Assembly (NCBI GenBank): GCA_024763135.1
Contig: JANTGD010000105.1
Span: 1 to 9,874, forward strand
DNA from: Thiotrichales bacterium
GTDB lineage: Bacteria > Pseudomonadota > Gammaproteobacteria > UWMA-0217
Direction of reading: 5' to 3'
DNA length: 9,874 nt
The position numbers and the translations under genes are program-made. Position 1 is the first letter of the stretch, and the number at the start of each line of letters is the position of its first letter. The notes under the pieces are model-generated. The model was given only the letters and a program-made list of their open reading frames with translations. It was not told where the DNA came from and searched no databases. This document shows, piece after piece, positions 1-5,454 of this stretch.

Positions 1-51
1 TGGCATGCCCGCCGGAGAACGCCTGTTCATGACCCTGTTGTTTCGCTCCAT
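1..51 (-). CDS. 5' end of an unidentified gene, cut by the window edge
   Basis: A second minus-strand reading frame appears to begin just downstream of the outer-membrane protein gene. Only 17 codons are visible, reading MERNNRVMNRRSPAGMP. The ATG is at 49-51. A Shine-Dalgarno-like AGGAGA lies at 62-67 on the minus strand, 10 bases before the ATG, and overlaps the TAG stop (65-67) of the preceding gene, so the two genes would form a tightly coupled pair. The visible peptide is basic and too short to assign to a family. A second in-frame ATG lies at codon 8 (28-30). The start is supported by the ribosome binding site and spacing only; no homology can be seen, so this may be a chance open frame. 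Confidence 0.4.
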   Translation of the reverse strand, partial: MERNNRVMNRRSPAGMP

Positions 52-61
52 GATCGCCTGT

Positions 62-67
62 CTCCTA
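62..67 (-). promoter_or_regulatory. Ribosome binding site overlapping the upstream stop
   Basis: AGGAGA on the minus strand lies 10 bases upstream of the ATG at 49-51 and is embedded in the TAG stop of the outer-membrane protein gene. Its placement suggests translational coupling between that gene and the partial gene running off the left edge. Confidence 0.45.
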
Positions 68-595
68 ATTTACTTCCGGGCGATAAGCCGGCCAGTCGAA
101 ATGATGCACGATACCCAGACCAAATGATTTATAGCGGTCATCAATACCATATTGCATGAATTGAATGGAGAGGGCCGTGCGTTTGGTGCCGAACAGTTCC
201 ACGCCCAGTCCGAACGCGCCATCGGTAAAATGATCATCGTACTGACTGCCGTAGTCTCCTTTCACGCTCGCAAGGCCAGCCAGGCCAAATATGTTGATCC
301 GCTCGTAGGGTAGATTCAAACGCATAAATGCCGCTACGTAGCCAACTTCGGTATGGTTGAAGTCGTCGTTATCGTTGAAGAAATCTGCACCCGCGTGAGC
401 TTCTGCCCCGAGCCAGCGGTTAATTGTATACCCCAGTTTACCGCCCAGGTTCCCACCATCGATTTCTTCTCCAGAACTGGCCTCGAGCTGGGCATCATTA
501 AAAAACACACCAAAATAGTTACGCGGCGTTTGCGCAGTAAGGGGGGCGCTGATCACCAGTAACATTGCAAGGCTCAGCCATTTTCCAAATTGCAT
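65..595 (-). CDS. Small outer-membrane beta-barrel protein (OmpA-like/porin-family fold)
   Basis: A 176-residue exported protein. Residues 1-21 form a signal peptide: a lysine at 5, a hydrophobic core WLSLAMLLVI, and a probable cleavage after LTA at residue 21. The mature part shows the alternating hydrophobic/polar pattern and glycine- and aromatic-rich strands of an eight-stranded OMP_b-brl or OmpA-like barrel, for example GGKLGYTINRWLGAEAHAG, VGYVAAFMRLNL, INIFGLAGLASVKGDY and SFGLGIVHHF. Acidic loops separate the strands. The barrel signal appears to end at the phenylalanine of HHF, about 10 residues before the C-terminus, leaving a tail DWPAYRPEVN that is atypical for proteins ending on an aromatic residue. 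The start is well supported: AGGAG on the minus strand lies at 602-606, 6 bases before the ATG. No enzyme or transport function can be read from the sequence. It is divergent from priA and probably co-transcribed with the partial gene at the left edge. Confidence 0.8.
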   Translation of the reverse strand: MQFGKWLSLAMLLVISAPLTAQTPRNYFGVFFNDAQLEASSGEEIDGGNLGGKLGYTINRWLGAEAHAGADFFNDNDDFNHTEVGYVAAFMRLNLPYERINIFGLAGLASVKGDYGSQYDDHFTDGAFGLGVELFGTKRTALSIQFMQYGIDDRYKSFGLGIVHHFDWPAYRPEVN

Positions 596-600
596 TATTT

Positions 601-606
601 TCTCCT
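601..606 (-). promoter_or_regulatory. Ribosome binding site of the outer-membrane protein gene
   Basis: AGGAGA on the minus strand, ending 5 bases before the ATG at 593-595. It is the clearest Shine-Dalgarno sequence in the window and fixes the start of the barrel gene. I found no convincing -35/-10 pair upstream of it. Confidence 0.7.
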
Positions 607-651
607 GACCAATTCCATTTAGGGAGGACTGGCGCCCACCCTAACGCAAGG

Positions 652-674
652 TACGGTACCGAAACGTAACCGTA
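652..674. repeat. Inverted repeat TACGGT-N11-ACCGTA
   Basis: Perfect 6-base arms at 652-657 and 669-674 are separated by 11 bases. The left arm overlaps an 8-base palindrome CGGTACCG (654-661). The element lies 57-79 bases upstream of the outer-membrane protein ATG, where an operator for that minus-strand gene could sit. No regulator is implied by the sequence, and arms this short can arise by chance. Confidence 0.3.
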
Positions 675-744
675 TCGACATTCTTCTATTGCTCGTCTGA
701 GCATTTAAACCATGATGAGACCAAGTTCAATCTAATGGCCCGAT

Positions 745-858
745 TTGCAACAACTCAGCGAGTGGTTAAAAAATGAAGTCACTGCTCAGATTACCCCTGA
801 ACTACGTCAGATCAAGGCAAAAACCGCGAGTTTACAAAGGTCAATGGCCATTTTTTAA
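745..858 (+). pseudogene. Short coding-like relic, unrecognised
   Basis: A 37-codon open stretch from TTG at 745 to TAA at 856 translates to a plausible amphipathic helix: LQQLSEWLKNEVTAQ, then ITPELRQIKAKTASLQRSMAIF. The composition (many E, K, Q and L in a heptad-like pattern) resembles real protein more than random translation. However, there is no ribosome binding site, an in-frame TAA lies at 733-735 just upstream, and no family is recognised. It may be a fragment of a decayed gene or a coincidence. It overlaps other short open frames (773-985 plus strand, 812-1057 minus strand), none better supported. Confidence 0.15.
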
Positions 859-971
859 TACCGCGCTGGCGCTTTTCAGAAGTGCGCTGAGTAGGCACCC
901 CGATTTTTTGCCTGAAATCAAACAGTGCCTGCCCCCTCTGAAACGACAAACCCACGCCCACAATTGGCTTG

Positions 972-986
972 ATCAGCAAAGCTGAT
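972..986. repeat. Small perfect hairpin ATCAGC-AAA-GCTGAT
   Basis: A 6-base stem (972-977 and 981-986) with a 3-base loop. It includes a GATC site at 971-974. No T-run follows on either strand, so it does not look like an intrinsic terminator. Its role is unknown. Confidence 0.35.
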
Positions 987-994
987 GTCTCGTC

Positions 995-1015
995 TGTGTA
1001 ACAATGCTTTACACA
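995..1015. promoter_or_regulatory. 21-base dyad TGTGTAA-N7-TTACACA
   Basis: Perfect 7-base arms at 995-1001 and 1009-1015 surround a 7-base centre. The size and symmetry suit a dimeric repressor operator. Each half is also one mismatch from the DnaA-box consensus TTWTNCACA: TGTTACACA on the minus strand (995-1003) and CTTTACACA on the plus strand (1007-1015). The dyad may therefore be a weak inverted DnaA-box pair at the left end of the cluster, or the site of an unrelated regulator. Confidence 0.4.
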
Positions 1016-1040
1016 AACAGTCATCGTAAGTTGTAAAAAA

Positions 1041-1049
1041 TGTGCAAAA
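1041..1049 (-). promoter_or_regulatory. DnaA box (relaxed consensus), TTTTGCACA
   Basis: On the minus strand the 9-mer TTTTGCACA fits TTWTNCACA. It is a relaxed rather than a perfect box and would be weak alone; its interest is its place in a cluster with the sites at 1103, 1282, 1294 and 1308. Confidence 0.4.
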
Positions 1050-1076
1050 AAACACAAACTCTGGGGTGATTGCCTC

Positions 1077-1107
1077 TTGACAAATGATCTGGATGCGCCT
1101 CTTTATT
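1077..1107 (+). promoter_or_regulatory. Consensus -35-like hexamer with a poor -10
   Basis: A perfect TTGACA lies at 1077-1082. The best -10 candidates at suitable spacing, such as CTTTAT at 1101-1106, match TATAAT at only about half the positions. If used, it would give a priA transcript with a leader of more than 250 bases carrying the DnaA boxes. The -10 candidate overlaps the DnaA box at 1103-1111. Confidence 0.2.
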
Positions 1108-1111
1108 CACA
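1103..1111 (+). promoter_or_regulatory. DnaA box, TTATTCACA
   Basis: The 9-mer TTATTCACA fits TTWTNCACA and differs from the perfect box TTATCCACA at one position. It borders the AT-rich stretch on its left side. Confidence 0.5.
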
Positions 1112-1140
1112 ACCTAACCTTGCGTCACGTTGATTCTTTA

Positions 1141-1240
1141 ATTTCCGTTCAATAGTTTTTGCAATATCACAAAAATACAACATAACTATCTGATATTTAT
1201 TGTTTTTTAAAAACTGCATGAAAAATAATCAATTTGGCCG
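1141..1240. other. AT-rich segment, possible DNA unwinding element
   Basis: By direct count this 100-base stretch holds 25 G/C, and its core 1151-1230 holds 16 in 80, far below the flanking coding DNA. It lies between the DnaA box at 1103 and the strong cluster at 1282-1316. Within it, GATATTTATTGTT (1192-1204) matches 8 of the 11 defined positions of the enterobacterial oriC 13-mer GATCTNTTNTTTT. AT-rich DNA next to DnaA boxes is what an origin unwinding element looks like, but promoters are also AT-rich, so composition alone does not decide. Confidence 0.4.
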
Positions 1241-1281
1241 AAAGCCTTGCAGCCAGTACAATTCAGGCAGATTTCAGCGGT

Positions 1282-1316
1282 TTTTCCACAAAGTTATCCA
1301 CAGCTTTTGTGGATAA
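1282..1316. promoter_or_regulatory. Cluster of three DnaA boxes, two perfect and inverted
   Basis: Three DnaA-box 9-mers fall within 35 bases: TTTTCCACA on the plus strand at 1282-1290 (relaxed consensus), a perfect TTATCCACA on the plus strand at 1294-1302, and a perfect TGTGGATAA (the same box on the minus strand) at 1308-1316. The gaps are 3 and 5 bases. Two perfect 9-mers this close, in inverted orientation, are very unlikely by chance in an intergenic region. Same-direction plus inverted triples occur in origins and in the DnaA-reactivating DARS cores of E. coli. The cluster ends 61 bases before the likely priA start, so it could also bring priA under DnaA control. Confidence 0.8.
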
Positions 1317-1377
1317 ACGGCATCTTTCTTTAGACAAGAAGTACTTAGATGATTCATTGTTATTCTACTTTAACATT

Positions 1378-3606
1378 GTGAGCGAAGTCTCAAAGGCGCA
1401 GTCCTCCACCGCGGGTATTTTGGTGGTTGCACTTCCCTCCCCGGTCGCCAATGCATTCGACTATCGTCTACCTGTGCAATTTCCCCTGCCGATGGCAGGC
1501 GTGCGTGTACGGGTTCCATTTGGGCGGCGCAACTTGCTCGGTTTGGTCATTGATACCAAGGCGCACAGCGAGGTCCCTTCGGAAAAGTTGAAAAATGTGC
1601 TGGAGGTTATTGATCAAGAACCAATTTTATCCCCACAACTCCTGACACTCCTGACACGCATCGCGCGTTACTACCACCATCCACTGGGGGAAGTCATCTT
1701 CACCGCTCTGCCCGCAATGCTGCGCGAAGGCAAGTCCCTACAGGCGACGGATGTGGTGGTGTGGGTGAGCCAGAGCGAACAACCCGCTGAAATGCTTAAA
1801 GCATTGCAACGCGCGCCCAAACAACGCGCCGTGTTGCAGATATTGCAGCAACATTCCCAGGGCTTACCCGCGCCCACGCTCGCGACGCTGGTAAACGACC
1901 CTGCCACTGCACTGCGTGCGCTGGCCGCAAAAGGCCTGGTTCGTCGTGACCGCCGCCCCTGCACACCCCGCGAAATTTCCGCTTCCACGACCACTGCTCC
2001 CAAGCTGCGTGCCGAACAACAGGCGGCAGTCGAAGCACTGCTGCACAGCAGTGACGCCTTTGGTATCCACTTACTCGATGGCGTCACCGGCAGTGGCAAG
2101 ACCGAAGTGTATCTTGCGGTTTTAGAACAGTGCCTTGCCCGCGGTCGACAGGCCCTTGTGTTGGTGCCCGAAATCGCGCTAACCCCGCAACTGGAGCAAC
2201 GTTTCGCTCGTCGGTTGCCCCATCGGGTTATCAGTTTACATTCCGCAATGAGCAAAACGGCCCGCCTGTGCGCCTGGCAGGTAGCTAGCTCTGGAGAGGC
2301 CGCGGTGATCCTGGGGACACGCTCCGCTGTATTCACCCCCTGCAAATCACTGGGCGTGGTGATTGTGGATGAAGAGCACGACCCCTCCTACAAGCAGCAG
2401 GAGGGCTTGCGGTACCATGGGCGGGACGTGGCGATCCTGCGGGCGCAGCAAGCACAGATCCCCGTGATTCTTGGCTCTGCGACCCCCTCGCTGGAAAGCC
2501 TGAGCAACGCCGCAGCAGGCCGTTATCAGCACCTCAGACTCAGAGAGCGCGCTGGGGGCGCCCATCTGCCGCAGATCGAACTCGTCGATCTCCGCCAGCA
2601 GCAAGTCAGCGAGGGTATTTCGACAACCCTGGCCGAGCGGATGCGCGCGCATCTGGCGCAAGGCCGCCAGGTGTTACTGTTTCTCAACCGCCGAGGCTAC
2701 GCGCCCGTCATGCTTTGTCACAGCTGTGGCGAAACCCTGGATTGTCCACGTTGCGATACCACCGTCACCTACCACGCACATCAACAGGCACTGCGCTGCC
2801 ATCACTGCGGCACGCACTTCCCAGTGCCGGCTAGCTGCAGTCACTGTGGCAGCGAGGCACTCACGGCCATCGGCCTGGGGACGCAAAAAATAGAAGCAGC
2901 CGTCACACAGCTCTTTCCAGACAGATCGATGATCCGCATTGACCGCGACAGCATGACCCGTAAGGGCGCCCTGCCCAAGGCGCTGGAAGCCATACGCCGG
3001 GGTGAACACCAGATCATCATCGGCACGCAAATGCTCGCCAAGGGCCACGACTTCCACAATATTACACTGGTTGGTATGATCAACGTGGACCAGGGTCTGT
3101 TCAGTACTGACTTCCACGCGCCGGAACGTCTTGCGCAACAGCTGCTACAAGTCAGCGGACGTGCGGGCCGGGGTGAGGTGCGTGGAGAGGTGGTGATTCA
3201 AACCCACCAGCCCGAACACCCCTTGCTGCAAGCCCTATTGCGGCGGGACTACACGTACATTGCACAAAACATGCTACTCGAGCGTCAGCAGCAACGCTGG
3301 CCACCCTACACCCACATCGCATTGTTTCGGGCCTCGGCTCACCAGCGCGTGGATGCGATGAATTTGCTTGAAAAAATTGCTGTCCTGCTGAATCACTACA
3401 ATGCGCAGGCGCTTGAGATACTGGGTCCGGTCATGGCCCCCATGGAGCGCCGCGCGGGACGATATCGCGTGCAATTGCTCCTACGCAGCACGCAGCGAGA
3501 CGCTCTGCATCGTGCATTGGCCCAGGCACTGCCCGAAATCCGCCGCTTAAAAGCGGCACGTAAAGCGCGCTGGTCTCTCGATATTGATCCCGTGGATATG
3601 GCCTGA
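1378..3606 (+). CDS. priA: PriA, primosomal protein N', replication-restart helicase
   Basis: A superfamily 2 3'-5' DNA helicase that recognises stalled or collapsed forks and reloads DnaB through PriB/DnaT or PriC. From the GTG at 1378 it is 742 residues (E. coli about 732). In order it shows the N-terminal 3'-DNA-binding domain (VALPSPVANAFDYRLP from about residue 17), Walker A GVTGSGKT at 235-242, the DEEH box at 331-334, and an insertion with eight zinc-binding cysteines (447, 450, 456, 459, 474, 477, 487, 490). The second helicase lobe follows, with IGTQMLAKGHDF and QVSGRAGRG, and the C-terminus LDIDPVDMA. All key residues are intact. The start is uncertain: the frame stays open back to a TTG at 1234, but those 48 codons run through the DnaA boxes and AT-rich DNA and match nothing at the family N-terminus. 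GTG 1378 gives a normal length, though no clear Shine-Dalgarno precedes it. Confidence 0.96.
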   Translation: MSEVSKAQSSTAGILVVALPSPVANAFDYRLPVQFPLPMAGVRVRVPFGRRNLLGLVIDTKAHSEVPSEKLKNVLEVIDQEPILSPQLLTLLTRIARYYHHPLGEVIFTALPAMLREGKSLQATDVVVWVSQSEQPAEMLKALQRAPKQRAVLQILQQHSQGLPAPTLATLVNDPATALRALAAKGLVRRDRRPCTPREISASTTTAPKLRAEQQAAVEALLHSSDAFGIHLLDGVTGSGKTEVYLAVLEQCLARGRQALVLVPEIALTPQLEQRFARRLPHRVISLHSAMSKTARLCAWQVASSGEAAVILGTRSAVFTPCKSLGVVIVDEEHDPSYKQQEGLRYHGRDVAILRAQQAQIPVILGSATPSLESLSNAAAGRYQHLRLRERAGGAHLPQIELVDLRQQQVSEGISTTLAERMRAHLAQGRQVLLFLNRRGYAPVMLCHSCGETLDCPRCDTTVTYHAHQQALRCHHCGTHFPVPASCSHCGSEALTAIGLGTQKIEAAVTQLFPDRSMIRIDRDSMTRKGALPKALEAIRRGEHQIIIGTQMLAKGHDFHNITLVGMINVDQGLFSTDFHAPERLAQQLLQVSGRAGRGEVRGEVVIQTHQPEHPLLQALLRRDYTYIAQNMLLERQQQRWPPYTHIALFRASAHQRVDAMNLLEKIAVLLNHYNAQALEILGPVMAPMERRAGRYRVQLLLRSTQRDALHRALAQALPEIRRLKAARKARWSLDIDPVDMA

Positions 3607-3619
3607 GCCTGACCCACCG

Positions 3620-3642
3620 CACCACGAAAAACGAACGTGGTG
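3620..3642. repeat. Hairpin in the priA-argS gap
   Basis: CACCACG (3620-3626) pairs perfectly with CGTGGTG (3636-3642) across a 9-base loop, 14 bases after the priA stop. No T-run follows on the plus strand, so it is not a standard intrinsic terminator. It could protect the priA 3' end or slow polymerase. Its right arm overlaps the possible -35 of the argS promoter. Confidence 0.45.
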
Positions 3643-3669
3643 TCATCGGCTCCCGGTTCGCGCTAAAAT
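3640..3669 (+). promoter_or_regulatory. Possible promoter of the argS-SPOR-hrpA operon
   Basis: TAAAAT at 3664-3669 matches the -10 consensus at 5 of 6 positions. GTGTCA at 3640-3645 matches the -35 consensus at 4 of 6, with an 18-base spacer. Transcription would begin near 3676, giving a leader of about 24 bases before the TTG of argS, with no visible Shine-Dalgarno sequence. Read-through from priA remains possible. Confidence 0.45.
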
Positions 3670-3699
3670 GCCCGCCTTTTTTAAATCTCTCGACTGACA

Positions 3700-5451
3700 T
3701 TGAAAAACGAAATCCTCAACCTCCTGGTCAAGGCGACGGAGCAGCTTGCAGCTGACGGACTGCTCGAATCTGTACCGGCGCCCGAACTGATCGAAGTTTC
3801 GCGCACGCGCGATGCCAGTCACGGCGATTTTGCAAGCAACCTCGCCCTGAAGCTTGCTAAACTCGCAAAGCGCAACCCGCGGGAACTGGCCAGTGAGATT
3901 GTCGCACGCCTCCCCAAAAATTCACGCATTGAAAAAACCCAGATTGCAGGGCCGGGTTTCATCAATTTCTTTGTCAGTAAAGCCGCTGCGCGCAGTATTA
4001 TTTCCACTATCCTCGCACAGACAGCTCAATTTGGTCGCAGTGATTACGGTGCTGGCCGATCGGTACAGGTCGAGTTTGTGTCCGCCAATCCCACGGGCCC
4101 ACTGCATGTGGGGCATGGGCGGGGCGCTGCCTATGGGGCGGTGGTGGCAAACCTGCTCGAAGCCATTGGTTATCGGGTCGAGCGCGAATACTATGTCAAT
4201 GATGCGGGTCGCCAGATGCATATTCTGGCCGTATCCATCTGGCTCCGCTATTTGGAACTGGCGGGCGAGTCGCTGCCTTTTCCGACGAACGCTTACCAAG
4301 GCGACTACATCTGGGATATCGGTGCAACCCTGCATCGCGAGCACGGTGATGCCTATCGGGTGCCGATGACGGAGATCTTTACTGGTATTCCGCTCGATGA
4401 ACCACAGCAAGGCGATAAGGAAGCCCATATCGATGCGGTGATCGAACGTGCCCAAACCTTACTCGGTGCGGAGCGTTATAGAACGGTGTTCGATCTCGGT
4501 CTGCATACGATCCTGGCCAATATCCGCCAAGATCTGGCGAGTTTCGGAGTTGAGTTCGATGTGTGGTTTTCAGAGCGCGAACTTGCCGAAACCGGCGCAG
4601 TCGAGCGCGCTATAGAAGCCCTGCAGGCCGCAGGCTATGTGTACGAAAAATCTGGTGCGCTCTGGTTTCGCTCCACCGAATTTGGTGACGAGAAAGACCG
4701 AGTCGTGCGTCGTGACAATGGGCAAACGACCTATTTTGCTTCGGATATCGCCTACCATCTCAATAAAATGGAGCGCGGATTTGATACCGTTATCGATGTT
4801 TGGGGCGCCGATCACCATGGCTATGTCCCGCGCGTGCGCGCAGCACTGAAAGCCCTGTATGGCGATGACAGCAAACTGAATGTATTGCTGGTGCAATTTG
4901 CCAACCTGTTTCGCGGAGGACAAAAAGTGCAGATGTCGACCCGCTCCGGGGAGTTTGTCACCTTGCGGGAGCTGCGCGACGACGTCGGCCGGGACGCCGC
5001 ACGTTTTTTTTACGTGATGCGCCGGCATGATCAGCATTTGGACTTCGATCTGGATCTGGCCAAATCACAATCCAATGACAACCCGGTCTACTACATCCAG
5101 TACGCGCATGCGCGGATCGCGAGCGTCATGCGCCAACTGCACGAAAAGGGCTTACAGTTGGGCGAAGGTAATTTGACACTGTTGAATGATCCACACGAAG
5201 AAGAGCTGGTGACCACACTGGCCCGCTATCCGGAATTACTGCTCAACGCTGCACAGGCCGAAGAGCCTCATCAGCTTGCCAACTACCTGCGCGAACTCGC
5301 CAACCAGTTTCACACCTACTACAACGCACAACAGTTCCTTGTCGACGATGCCGCGCTGCGTAACGCGCGCCTGTCACTCTGCCAGGCTGTGCAACAGGTG
5401 ATTCGTAATGGCCTGGGCTTGTTGGATGTTTCGGCACCGGAGCACATGTAG
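3700..5451 (+). CDS. argS: Arginyl-tRNA synthetase
   Basis: A cytoplasmic class I aminoacyl-tRNA synthetase that charges tRNA-Arg with arginine using ATP. It is 583 residues, close to the E. coli length of 577. The N-terminal Add-1 domain carries SHGDFASNLALKLAK and the strongly conserved IAGPGFINFF. The HIGH signature is HVGH at 136-139 within VSANPTGPLHVGHGRGAAYG. The KMSKS position reads QMSTRSG (411-417), lacking the usual second lysine, as in other ArgRS of this type. The DALR anticodon-binding domain at the C-terminus includes NPVYYIQYAHARI. The start is a TTG; the resulting MKNEILNLL fits the family N-terminus, although no Shine-Dalgarno is visible and the start codon is weak. The gene lies 93 bases after priA and 3 bases before the SPOR gene, the order seen in Pseudomonas-type genomes. 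Confidence 0.97.
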   Translation: MKNEILNLLVKATEQLAADGLLESVPAPELIEVSRTRDASHGDFASNLALKLAKLAKRNPRELASEIVARLPKNSRIEKTQIAGPGFINFFVSKAAARSIISTILAQTAQFGRSDYGAGRSVQVEFVSANPTGPLHVGHGRGAAYGAVVANLLEAIGYRVEREYYVNDAGRQMHILAVSIWLRYLELAGESLPFPTNAYQGDYIWDIGATLHREHGDAYRVPMTEIFTGIPLDEPQQGDKEAHIDAVIERAQTLLGAERYRTVFDLGLHTILANIRQDLASFGVEFDVWFSERELAETGAVERAIEALQAAGYVYEKSGALWFRSTEFGDEKDRVVRRDNGQTTYFASDIAYHLNKMERGFDTVIDVWGADHHGYVPRVRAALKALYGDDSKLNVLLVQFANLFRGGQKVQMSTRSGEFVTLRELRDDVGRDAARFFYVMRRHDQHLDFDLDLAKSQSNDNPVYYIQYAHARIASVMRQLHEKGLQLGEGNLTLLNDPHEEELVTTLARYPELLLNAAQAEEPHQLANYLRELANQFHTYYNAQQFLVDDAALRNARLSLCQAVQQVIRNGLGLLDVSAPEHM

Positions 5452-5454
5452 CCC

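Larger units (their letters stand above)
995..1316. other. Candidate replication origin or other DnaA-controlled locus
   Basis: This span combines a dyad of two near-boxes (995-1015), relaxed boxes at 1041 and 1103, a 100-base stretch of 25% GC, and a tight triple box at 1282-1316. Genes run outward on both sides, as expected if both were co-oriented with forks leaving this point. Against an oriC reading, the usual origin neighbours dnaA, dnaN, rpmH and mnmG are not visible, GATC sites are sparse, and a few lines of coding sequence I counted gave no consistent GC skew. A DARS- or datA-like site, or DnaA regulation of priA, would explain the boxes equally well. Confidence 0.4.
596..1377. other. 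Divergent intergenic region, no supported gene
   Basis: 782 bases separate the minus-strand barrel gene from priA. The left part (596-700) holds the barrel gene's leader and a short dyad. The middle (about 700-1000) holds only short, broken open frames on both strands with no recognisable family. The right part (about 995-1316) holds a dyad, five 9-mers matching the relaxed DnaA-box consensus TTWTNCACA, and an AT-rich stretch with 25 G/C in 100 bases at 1141-1240. The genes on either side point away from this region. Confidence 0.8.

Noticed and set aside
1..168. Plus-strand frame open from the left edge
   Set aside because: It lies antisense to the barrel gene and has no start or recognisable content.
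773..985. 70-codon plus-strand open frame in the divergent region
   Set aside because: No ribosome binding site, no recognisable domain, and it overlaps competing frames on both strands; probably chance.
972..986. Hairpin considered as an intrinsic terminator
   Set aside because: Short 6-base stem with no downstream T-run on either strand, and no gene ends nearby.
812..1057. 81-codon minus-strand open frame in the divergent region
   Set aside because: No Shine-Dalgarno, cysteine- and histidine-rich start of non-protein-like composition, no family recognised. It also overlaps the dyad at 995-1015 and a DnaA-type box.
1077..1107. Strong sigma-70 promoter for priA based on the perfect TTGACA
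   Set aside because: No good -10 at 16-18 bases; kept only as a low-confidence site.
1671..2345. Long (224-codon) minus-strand open frame inside priA
   Set aside because: Lies wholly opposite conserved PriA helicase motifs and has a cysteine/serine/arginine-rich shadow composition.
3922..4455. 177-codon minus-strand open frame inside argS
   Set aside because: Antisense shadow of the conserved HIGH-motif region; no independent support.
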